In this document: positions 46,001 through 55,643 of the stretch, in pieces
How positions within the stretch are numbered: the stretch's first letter is position 1
Layout of the letters: each line of letters begins with the position of its first letter
Translations under genes and position numbers: made by a program
Notes under the pieces: generated by a model
What the model saw: only the letters and a program-made list of their open reading frames with translations
Databases searched by the model: none
What the model was told of the DNA's origin: nothing
Source: Ulva prolifera
Taxonomy: Eukaryota > Chlorophyta > Ulvophyceae > Ulvales > Ulvaceae
Assembly: GCA_023078555.1 (NCBI GenBank)
Contig: CM041198.1
Location: forward strand, 3,829,354-3,893,353
DNA length: 64,000 nucleotides
Reading direction: 5' to 3'

Positions 46001-46705
46001 CGAGCGATGGCGTACATCGAAGGCAATGGGTCAGCCGATGTTCAGAGTTTATGGTTCCCTACCCCAGCTAGATTGTGTGTTAGTGCCTGTGCACCTGCCG
46101 ATGGGGAAGGACGATGGCCACTGGGTATGCCATCTACGTCTAAGCTATGACCTACCATGACCCTGTGTCCGTGTCTCATATTGACTTCACCTACCTGATT
46201 AAATCTTGTAGCACATACTCGTGCATGGCATGTGCAGACTCTCATTGAGGTCAGGTTCAACTGGAAGGATGAGCGCGAACGGCATGTCATTAAGTACATT
46301 GACTCACTGACACCTACATCTACAATCGCGGCCAAGGCGGTGTCCACTATCATCAGATGGATTGGATGTGAGTGGTTGCGCGAACACATCGGTGCTAATG
46401 GGCGGCCTGCGGATCTGCCGCATAAATTACAGGTGTGATCAAATCCTCCACCTACCTTCTTTTTTCAGCTTTCCACTGCACACCAACGGACACATTCCAT
46501 GCAGGAACAGCAATGGGAAGTGCAACTGCAGCCAGCCAATATTCCGACGCAAAGTAGCAGTGTCGACTGTGGTTTTTTTATGATGATGGCAATGAAACGC
46601 ATTACTGCTGGCGCTTCACTGGATTTTACTCAAAGTCAGGTGTCCAACATGTTTCGTGCTTTGTGCACGTTGGAGTGTGCGTGTTTACAACTATGCAACG
46701 TGTAA
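37054..46705 (+). CDS. Crypton/Ndc10-type tyrosine recombinase fused to a C48 (Ulp1-like) protease, 22 exons
   Basis: Modelled exons: 37054-37569, 37642-37804, 37975-38265, 38417-38582, 38689-38847, 38944-39360, 39441-39871, 40002-40189, 40321-40908, 41015-41366, 41563-41877, 41950-42054, 42123-42248, 42484-42843, 42952-43185, 43261-43350, 43706-45180, 45264-45515, 45588-45801, 45876-46124, 46238-46432, 46505-46705. All junctions are GT-AG and phases agree throughout, giving at least 2,361 residues with no internal stop. Domains: N-terminal core-binding-like segment (KPYTRHIDEFMFWL), tyrosine recombinase (residues about 780-1200), coiled coil (near 42560-42660), GCR1_C-like segment, Pro/Ala repeats, C48 protease (last 280 residues). 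Probably the transposase of a very large Crypton-like element. The first exon is missing. The ends of exons 2, 7 and 8 are the least certain. Confidence 0.65.
40321..41877 (+). other. Tyrosine recombinase core (Crypton/Ndc10_II-like) of the fusion gene
   Basis: Three exons hold the catalytic signature in the expected order: Arg in LLLRGDEL (codon 40355-40357), HSKSNKLGDK, then a HxxxxGR box SHVYLYGR (His 40823-40825, Arg 40841-40843), GGW, and the presumed nucleophile Tyr in LLAYTISANPKA (41079-41081). HPTHAYLIPPDELIDAVF follows, then FLARALLQ spliced to SLPVIRGTWPSLWIF. This order, with a hydrophobic LLQ...W segment after the tyrosine, is what I recall for the Ndc10/Crypton recombinase domain. 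No HMM was run. Confidence 0.65.
43871..44290 (+). repeat. 105-bp (35-residue) Pro/Ala-rich coding repeats, four units
   Basis: Units start at 43871, 43976, 44081 and 44186, each exactly 105 bp apart, so the frame is kept. Encoded words are APATPAPAPPPPPAAAA and CAAAVALAATPC. They form a flexible linker between the GCR1_C-like segment and the protease half. Confidence 0.9.
45588..46705 (+). other. C48 (Ulp1/SENP-like) cysteine protease domain of the fusion gene
   Basis: Four exons carry the family pattern: NDIVIEMYGKLLQ (like the WLND...I..Y..LL opening), VLVPVHLP...DGHW with catalytic His (46119-46121) spliced directly into TLIEV, KYIDSL with Asp (46301-46303), then TQSSSVDCGFF with Gln (46550-46552) and Cys (46568-46570). 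The His-Asp-Gln-Cys set is complete. Family members cleave SUMO or related conjugates. In transposons their role is unknown, possibly processing the polyprotein or removing host SUMO. Confidence 0.8.
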
Positions 46706-47149
46706 AATATTGCTGCATTGCCCTGTACTGACTCGGTCTGCTCGACTTCAATCATTGCTCTGTGGATGCATTGCTGTCGTGACCATCCCGCATGCCACCG
46801 TCAAACGCGTGAGAGTTCCCAAAAACATCATCTGAGCTCAATGAAATCACAGCGACAGTAAAGGAGCGGGTGGCATCTTTACAATGTCTGTACGTCAACA
46901 CGATCTAGTGGAGTCTGCAGTCCAACTGCTGCTGGCATATCTACTACAAGTACATCTATGGGCTCCTATTGTCAAGGTGTACCTTCAACATCCTATTTCT
47001 GGATTTTCCGACGGACCTGCATGAGTTGAACCTTTTTCCTGCCAACAGACACTTTCACAACGCACACAACTGCTCAGCCACACTCAGCGATATACACGCA
47101 TTTACTGACACACAGCGACAGCATATACCACCCTGAAGTCACCAAGCAT
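46706..47149. other. 3' flank of the recombinase-protease gene
   Basis: No coding sequence seen. Presumed 3' UTR and, if the gene belongs to a transposon, its right end. It runs into the satellite. Confidence 0.5.
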
Positions 47150-49690
47150 GCTGTAACATAACAGGCAGAGGAGGGATGTGAGCACCTTCGGCATTCATTG
47201 CCTCTGGCAAACATCACAAGCAGACATGCTATCACAACCAAGAAGAAACAAACAGGCAGAGGAGGGATGTGAGCACCTTCTACACTCATTGCCCTTTGGC
47301 TAACTACACGAGCAGACATGCTATCACAACCAAGCAGAAACAAACAAGCAGAGGAGGGATGTGATCACCTTCTGCATTCATTGCCTCTGGCAAACATCAC
47401 GACCAGACATGCTATCACAAACAAGCAGAAACACACAGGCAGAGGATGGATGTGATCACCTTCTGCATTCATTGCCTCTGGCAAACATCACAACCAGACA
47501 TGCTATCACAAACAAGCAGAAACACACAGGCAGAGGATGGATGTGATCACCTTCTGCATTCATTGCCTCTGGCAAACATCACAACCAGACATGCTATCAC
47601 AAACAAGCAGAAACACACAGGCAGAGGATGGATGTGATCACCTTCTGCATTCATTGCCTCTGGAAAACATCACGAGCAGACATGCTATCACAAACAAGCA
47701 GAAACCAACAAGCAGAGGAGGGATGTGATCACCTTCTGCACTCATTGCCTCTGGAAAACATCACAAGCAGACATGCTATCACAAACAAGCAGCAACAAAC
47801 AGGCAGAGGATGGATGTGATCACCTTCTACACTCATTGCCTCTGGCAAACATCACGAGCAGACATGCTATCACAAACAAGCAGAAACCAACAAGCAGAGG
47901 AGGGATGTGATCACCTTCTGCATTCATTGCCCTCTGGCTAACTACACGAGCAGACATGCTATCACAAACAAGCAGGAACAAACAAGCAGAGGAGGGATGT
48001 GATCACCTTCTGCATTCATTGCCTCTGGCAAACATCACAACCAGACATGCTATCACAACCAAGCAGAAACACACAGGCAGAGGAGGGATGTGATCACCTT
48101 CTGCATTCATTGCCTCTGGCAAACATCACAACCAGACATGCTATCACAACCAAGCAGAAACACACAGGCAGAGGATGGATGTGATCACCTTCTGCATTCA
48201 TTGCCTCTGGCAAACATCACAAGCAGACATGCTATCACAACCAAGCAGAAACCAACAAGCAGAGGAGGGATGTGATCACCTTCTGCATTCATTGCCCTCT
48301 GGCTAACTACACGAGCAGACATGCTATCACAAACAAGCAGGAACAAACAAGCAGAGGATGGATGTGATCACCTTCTACACTCATTGCCTCTGGCAAACAT
48401 CACAACCAGACATGCTATCACAAACAAGCAGAAACCAACAAGCAGAGGAGGGATGTGATCACCTTCTGCACTCATTGCCTCTGGCAAACATCACAAGCAG
48501 GCATGCTATCACAAACAAGCAGCAACACACAGGCAGAGGATGGATGTGAGCACCTTCTGCATTCATTGCCTCTGGAAAACATCACAAGCAGACATGCTAT
48601 CACAACCAAGCAGGAACAAACAGGCAGAGGAGGGATGTGATCACCTTCTGCATTCATTGCTCATGGCAAACATCACAAGCAGACATGCTATCACAAACAA
48701 GCAGCAACAAACATGCAGAGGATGGATGTGATCACCTTCTACACTCATTGCCTCTGGCAAACATCACGAGCAGACATGCTATCACAAACAAGCAGAAACC
48801 AACAAGCAGAGGAGGGATGTGATCACCTTCTGCATTCATTGCCCTCTGGCTAACTACACGAGCAGACATGCTATCACAAACAAGCAGGAACAAACAAGCA
48901 GAGGAGGGATGTGATCACCTTCTTCATTCATTGCCTTTGGCAAACATCACAACCAGACATGCTATCACAAACAAGCAGAAACACACAGGCAGAGGATGGA
49001 TGTGATCACCTTCTGCATTCATTGCCTCTGGCAAACATCACAACCAGACATGCTATCACAAACAAGCAGAAACACACAGGCAGAGGATGGATGTGATCAC
49101 CTTCTGCATTCATTGCCTCTGGCAAACATCACAACCAGACATGCTATCACAAACAAGCAGAAACACACAGGCAGAGGATGGATGTGATCACCTTCTGCAT
49201 TCATTGCCTCTGGCAAACATCACAACCAGACATGCTATCACAAACAAGCAGCAACACACAGGCAGAGGATGGATGTGATCACCTTCTGCATTCATTGCTT
49301 CTGGCAAACATCACCAGCAGACATGCCACAACCAAGCAGAAACACACAGGCAGAGGATGGATGTGATCACCTTCTGCATTCATTGCCTCTGGCAAACATC
49401 ACAACCAGACATGCTATCACAAACAAGCAGCAACACACAGGCAGAGGATGGATGTGATCACCTTCTGCATTCATTGCTTCTGGCAAACATCACCAGCAGA
49501 CATGCCACAACCAAGCAGAAACACACAGGCAGAGGATGGATGTAATCACCTTCTGCACTCATTGCCTCCGGCAAACATCACAACCAGCCATGCTATCACA
49601 AACAAGCAGGAACAAACATGCAGAGGAGGGATGTGATCACCTTCTACACTCATTGCCTCTGGCAAACATCACAAGCAGACATGCTATCAG
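47150..49690. repeat. 91-bp satellite array, about 28 monomers
   Basis: Tandem monomers of 91 bp (a few 88 bp) share TGATCACCTTCTGCATTCAT, GGCAAACATCAC, CATGCTATCACAA and CAGGCAGAGG. Variants are ordered. The 47728-48000 block (a CTGGAAAA unit, a CTACACTC unit, then a CCCTCTGGCTAACTAC unit) recurs with few changes at 48640-48912, about 912 bp later, giving a roughly 10-monomer higher-order period. Near the right edge a 179-bp dimer (91+88) occurs twice (49269-49536). The repeated small open frames are an artefact of the monomer. Confidence 0.93.
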
Positions 49691-52600
49691 ACCCAGGCGA
49701 AAAACGAGCAGAAGTAAACAATGTGTACTACACATCACACATACAAAAGCAAGTGTGTTCGTTGTAGAAGCAAGTGTGTTCGTTGTGAGTGGAGCATGCA
49801 CGCGCAAGCTGTGAACGACGCCACGACTACTGGCGTCGGGAAAGAGGGAAAGACAAAGGCGTGCGCTCAAATCGAAAACATAGGTGGTCTGTGAGCGAGG
49901 TTCGAGTGAGTTGCGCTTTGTTTTTGGCGTGCAGCATGATGCATGGTGCTGACGCGAGGAGAGCGATTGCGCGTGCATCAGATTTCCCGGGTGTGACATG
50001 TACTGTTGTCGCCTGGCACACACTACAATTCTAGTGATACACCATTCCGGCATTTTGTAAACATGAGATTCACACAACAGAGTTTACGTTTCCCCAGCAG
50101 ATTTTTTCCGTGTCCATCCACTGCTCAGGACCCAGACTCGTAGTGGCGATCACTCTTCCACGCTTCACCTTTACGTTAGGTATCTATTGTCTGCTATTTT
50201 CTGTACGCGTTGACTGGACCGCATGCCGCCTCGCGGATGGCGGAAGTACAAGGATGGCAAACAAGCCTACTGGTGCCGACCCGCCTCCATCATCGCTCTG
50301 ACACGCATTTCCCACCAGAAAATCCAAAACGAAGCAATAGTTCTCATGTCGCGCTGACCGAGAGTGCCGTCGCTGATGCTGCGTGTTGGTGGTGTGCAAT
50401 ACAAGGTGTGCGTCATGTGGACGGACAAAGCAGCCCAGGCGCTCGACTACGCACACGAATCACGCGACCCGCGCACATCATCAGCACTTACCATATCACA
50501 CATCTTCCGCGGGCGTCGGTCAGCATCGCGGCGTCGCCAGGCCCACGACGCCGCTGCGACCGCGCGCCCCAGCGCAGCTGCTGCCCGCAGCGCTGCCGAG
50601 GCCCCGCCCGAGGCGCCCAGGTGCCTCAGATATCTCTCAGAAGAGTATCAGGATGCGTCTGGGCGTGTCTCCGTGTGCGCGGGGGCCCGGGGTCGCAGCC
50701 GAGGGCTAGCCGAGGGCAGCCCGCTGGCCCGCCGCGGCGCGCGCCGGAAGTAGGGGAGACATAGCCGTATCCATTTGGACATTGACAACTCTGAAATCCG
50801 GGACCGAGAGAGGCATCCAAGCAACATGCTGCCGCAAACTCTGTGCTACAGCGGTGGCTTGTGGGTGCAGTGCACAGGCTTGGCCATGTACTGCGCCGGA
50901 CCTGTGTGCTGGAGGGTCCTCATCACGCTGTGCCGGGTCCCCGCGCTCCCATTCTTGCCATGCGTGCGGCCCCTGCAGCACATGCTTCTCACCTCTCCGC
51001 ATGCGATGCTTCTCACCTCTCCGCATGCGATGCTTCTCACCTCTCCAAATCCAACCTGGTCTATCATGGGAGGACTCTCCGGGCTGCAAGCCCGTGCATG
51101 GGTCAACAGGCACCACCATTTTAAGGGGCTGCGCATACCTGCCTGTGTGGCTTGGTCCCAATTGAAACGCTGCCAAGGGGCAGCAGCTGCTACGTAGCTA
51201 GCATAGTATACGCCCCCATGGCCATGATGGTTTTTGTCTGGTCGAAATCGTTGTAGTTCCATACAGCAGGCCTGTACGCCAGCCTAGATGCCAGCCTAGA
51301 CGCCAGGTTGAGTGCAGTTTCCATACTTGGCCAACATGGCTGTAGCGCTAGCCAACATGGCCATGGCTACAGGTGGCCCCAATAGCATGTTACTAAGCCC
51401 ACAGTGGGTCCCCATAATCATTCCCACGTGCATGCCACCACACCATACAATCCATATGTCACATATGATATGTGTAACATATGTCCCGTGATTGCAAGTC
51501 CACCACACCGCAACGCATAGCAGACATTACACCGGCGCTCTGCCTTCACCGGCACTGCATCCTATCGAGGCCTCCAGCTGGAGCTCCACACTCGCTCTGC
51601 CAGCTGCAGCAGTAATCACTCGTATTGAGGCGGCATGCGGGAAGCCATGCGTGCCCAGCGGGGCCGCTGCAGCGGTGTCTATAGGGGCCGAGCACATTGC
51701 AAAGGCGCTTGCTTGCAAATTCATGCCAGCGCTACTGCCAATCGCGACAAACGTGTCTCAGTATGTACTTGAAGAACAGACATGGCACGCGGAACATGCA
51801 TGAACATCGGTACTGCGCCGGTGGCGCTTGGGATCGGTCAGAACAAGTTTGATCCTTCACGATCCTTGCCAACAGTACTTTGACACTCCCCTTACGAATC
51901 GGGCGGAAGTTGAAGTTGCGTTTGTATAGGCGGCCGTGTAGTCTGCAGCATGGAACAAACGATTAATACAGGCTCCTGAAGTATTCTTGACAGCAAGGTG
52001 CCAAGCAGAGATGTCTGCGCCTGAACATGAAATCTCGCACGGTGCGTGAATGAGCCTCAGTCGCTGTTGAGACGATTTCTCTGTGCGCGTTATCGGGACG
52101 CTTTCATACAATGCATCTAAGCGGCAGCTTTAACTCTTCCACTTGTGCTCTCGCCTTGATGTGTCGCTCTCTGCTTTGATGCCTCGGTTTAAATGACCAT
52201 TATCGTCGTGAATGTCTTCAGATCGCATCGCAGCATTTGTTCTGCGCTGCTGCGAGACTCGGTAATGCAGGTCGACACATTCAGCTCACCAACACCGAGC
52301 ATGCTCCTCCCACTAGACGATATCATAGATAATGAGTATGTTTGCAGTCCGTCACAGTCTCTATGCTTTTCTTGCCAATCGGCAGGCATCTGCGCGTGGC
52401 GTTCAGCCTGTGACCGACGTTTATTGTCGCCGGAACGTGGCGCCCATGTTGAGCACAGCAAGTTAGTGTGGCATGATCGTGGAACCTCAAAGAACTCTCA
52501 CTTTCAAGCGCAGCGGTGTGGACTGCCACTGTGCAGCAACGCATACACACATTCCCCTGTTTCTCTTGAATATCTACTGCGTAGCGCGTCTGGAATTACA

Positions 52601-52704
52601 CCTAAATACGTTCCTGCTTCTGCGGAATCGCGTGACATCCTGGTTCTGCGCAATCGACGAGCAGTTCCTGTGTCCTGATTGCGGCGCATGTGCTCTGCTT
52701 GTCT
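49691..52704. other. Intergenic DNA between the satellite and duplication copy 2
   Basis: A 20-bp direct repeat (GAAGCAAGTGTGTTCGTTGT-like) occurs twice near 49747-49787. A segment near 49928-49970 matches 21429-21466. 50223-50360 (45 codons, MPPRGWRKYKDGKQAYW) and 50364-50753 (129 codons, Ala/Arg-rich C-terminus) are open but unrecognised. Three copies of a 24-bp unit (CTTCTCACCTCTCCGCATGCGATG-like) lie at 50987-51045. No confident gene. Confidence 0.4.
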
Positions 52705-54974
52705 CTGCCACAGCTCTGTGAGCGCCATGTCCAGGCTTCCCATGACACCAGATTTGTTTGACAGTTTTTGACAGTCAAAGCGAGATGTCCTCAGACCTGC
52801 AAGTGCTATGCTCTCATACCGGTCAAAACCTTGACCACGTGACCTGCATGCCCTGTCCAATCACCCGTCTCTGTGATGGTCCCCCACAGACTTGCAAACC
52901 AGAGCGTGTACTCCCCGAAGCTGTCACAGTCTCCATGCTTCAGACCTGTACATTAGCTTGGATGTGAGTTGCGGCGAGGCGATGGAGGCAGAGTTCGCTG
53001 AGGTCCCCTCTGGAGCCCCTGCCTTCTCTGCACAGTTCGGGGGCAGGGGGCCGCTGATTTGGTCGGTGCCCACGCATCGCTTTCCGGTCTGCACCTCCAC
53101 CGTTGCCGCCAGCTGAACGTGTGGACACTGCCGTGTGACTACATGCGCATCCGTGCACAAATTCTAGAGAAGTTGTTCATGGGGCCCCCAAAAGCCACAT
53201 GGAAACCAGCCTGGAACACACCTGTCCAAGTCCTGTTAGGGCATCATGGTGTCCGCTGTGTCACCCAGAATATTTCGCATGATGCCGCGACCAGACGTGT
53301 GGCTCCTGTGTGGCATCTACATGGTGGCCAAGCAGGCCAGAGGCTCTGCGTGTGTGCCTCTGTGCACGTGGCGGCGAGTGTGCCGCTCTCAACCTGCCCC
53401 GTTGTGGGTCAACCATCACCTCAAACACTGTAGAGTCCAGCGTGGACATGCATGCAGCCTACAGAGCTCCAGATCTGTTCAAACTTCAAAAGAGAGGACG
53501 GGTGAATTGTAATACCTGGCACCCCAGCATCACCATGAACATCATCAACATTCACAATAAGAACGTCTGCTATCCCAGACCACGAAACACCTGAAGCATT
53601 ATCAAAACGGTCAGGCTGCGTGAGCAACTCCTGCACTGAATCGGCAAAGGTGGAGACACGCCCAGCACAATGTGCCACCTGGACAGGTAGCAGACGTGCC
53701 CCACAGAATTGTACTCGCCAGCGCTGCTGTGCCGCAGAAGCGCCAAGGTGGGACAGCCCCTGCCAATGGGAAACTCCATCAGCAGCGGTGACACATGTCA
53801 ACGACAGGCTAGAGCATCGGCGGGCACGGGGGCAGTCACTTGCTTGTACCAGAGCATCGAAATAGAGACCGAAGGAGAGACAGCCTGACCCTTCAACGGA
53901 AGTGATCCAGTATCTACAGTGACCAACGTCCAGTGCCCCCAAGCTGTACTTCCTGCACATGAAAATGTCATGATAGAATACTGAGGGCGGCAGACTCGTT
54001 GAAAGAGCCTGGTTGCTACGCTCGGCTCTAGGAGCGGACAACTGCATGGGGCTAATCCGTCCCACAAAAGCTGCCTGGCAGTCCCTGCAGCGACTGCTCA
54101 GAACCCCGCTGCTAGTGCTACTCATTCTACTGTTGTGGCGTACGTGACCCGCTTTCAGTTGTTGTGTTTGCTACCATTGCAGTGACGGCTGTCGAAATTG
54201 TTTGGTAGACATGGCGAATGTGTTGAAAGCATGCAGTACTTCCTTGACCCCTCATGTGGGGCTGTTGGGCTTGTTTATGGATTTGTATCGTCCTGCCTCC
54301 AACTCAACGTCATGACAGCTTTCTAGTATTCCCGAAATGATGGAGCAAAATCGCTGCCCGTCTCTTAGTCATGACATGGGAAGTGAGTCTCACCCCCTGT
54401 GGTCCAGCGCGCAAACCTGACAGATGGTATCAACACACTGCCTTGCTCACGAATACATTGCTCAGCTTGCAGAGTTATCTGGTGTTCTTCAGATTGTGTG
54501 TATTTTGATTGTTGACTCATCGTACGTGCGCTCTTTGACTAATTGTTGACTGTTGGAAACACAGATAACTGAATATGCTTGACTCGAATCTGAAAGATAT
54601 CATGACCGGGTTCAAACCAACTCCAGCAAAATAACACCGAAAGAAGTGCTAGCATCAGGCCGACGTTGCCGAATAACTTCTTGCTTTCATTTCAGCATCA
54701 CAAGCAAACCTTCATGAGGCGCAAAGCATTGAGAGTGGCCTGCGGTACTACAGCATGATGATCTGATACAATTGGCTGCACTACGCCAAATAAATAAAAA
54801 TTGACGTGCACACTGAGTCTGAGCAGGTCTGTACGGTGTCTTAGTGCTGTACATGCACCTCCACCGCCCACTAGGCTGTGCGATGTAACTAGGCATGATC
54901 GCTGTCCTTAAACAGCACAACCGGGTAACACATTCAAGCATCCGCTGTGCTGTAGTTAATTGCTGCCTGGATTC
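52705..54974. repeat. Segmental duplication, copy 2, ended by element A
   Basis: Counterpart of 21484-23475, in the same order and orientation. It is longer in the middle (about 53700-54130) where copy 1 is shorter or diverged. The homology runs up to the first base of the 5' LTR of element A. Past the 3' LTR the copy-1 sequence does not resume. Confidence 0.8.
53421..54125 (-). CDS. Hypothetical 234-codon frame in duplication copy 2
   Basis: Its C-terminal third is conserved with 22187-22444 (VSTFADSVQEL, FDNASGVSW, HPSSLLKFEQIW). The N-terminal two thirds (CRDCQAAFVGRISPMQ, HDIFMCRKYSLGALDV) have no counterpart in copy 1. No domain recognised. It may be one exon of a host gene duplicated with its surroundings. 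Confidence 0.35.
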   Translation of the reverse strand: MSSTSSGVLSSRCRDCQAAFVGRISPMQLSAPRAERSNQALSTSLPPSVFYHDIFMCRKYSLGALDVGHCRYWITSVEGSGCLSFGLYFDALVQASDCPRARRCSSLSLTCVTAADGVSHWQGLSHLGASAAQQRWRVQFCGARLLPVQVAHCAGRVSTFADSVQELLTQPDRFDNASGVSWSGIADVLIVNVDDVHGDAGVPGITIHPSSLLKFEQIWSSVGCMHVHAGLYSV

Positions 54975-55334
54975 TGTCACAATGCATGAGCCTGCGGGCA
55001 GCAGTGTGGTGACAGGTGCACCCATGCACGGACGATCCGCGGATCCAGTGTAGGGGTAAGCCGCCAGTCAGGATTGTCTCGATGTAGCGGGAGAGATCCC
55101 GCGAGGGTTTCCCGTCGTAACCTTGAGTGTTATGTGTTCAGTGTGCATATATGGATGTGCACACTGAGATCTGTAACCATTCTCATTACTGTCTTACGGT
55201 ACTAGCACTTATCTCCTCTTACGCGTTTCCTCGGTTCTACCTCTGTGCGCAGCAGGTATGGAAACGCTGGCTGACCTGATGTGACCTGAACTGAGACTGC
55301 GCGTCTGACCTGCAAGCTGAAACGGTTTCTGTCA
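54975..55334 (+). repeat. 5' LTR of element A
   Basis: 360 bp, TGTCAC...CTGTCA. It contains a TATA-like CATATAT near 55146 inside a GTGCACA-flanked palindrome, a possible core promoter (inference). Confidence 0.95.
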
Positions 55335-55349
55335 TGGTATCGATGAATG
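55335..55349 (+). promoter_or_regulatory. Primer-binding site of element A
   Basis: TGGTATCGATGAATG starts right after the LTR. The first seven bases match the usual copia primer site complementary to the 3' end of initiator methionine tRNA; the rest departs from it. Confidence 0.6.
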
Positions 55350-55643
55350 TTAGCGTTATGTCTGTTTATGGTCTTGTTCAGGAAGCCGTCGGCCAATGTC
55401 TGTGCGCAGACACGGCGGGCATTCCACTGTTCTGCCGGCGCTCAGACTGCGGTCAAAAGCGCAGGCATCATTTAGCTCTCTCGTAGTATATTGTTGTTAG
55501 ACACAATTCGAGAAGCTTGTTCAAATGATCAGCGCTGAGAAAAGCGAACGCGTTCGCTTGTTTCTTTCAACCTGTCGGCTTGCGAGCCAATCCCATCGGT
55601 TAGTTGCTGCGCGCGACGAAACAACCGTCTGTCCTAATGCAGG

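Noticed and set aside
47150-49690. Regular repeats as a possible CRISPR array or tandem small genes
   Set aside because: Monomers are contiguous 91-bp units without unique spacers, and the small frames are the same monomer read again. It is a satellite.
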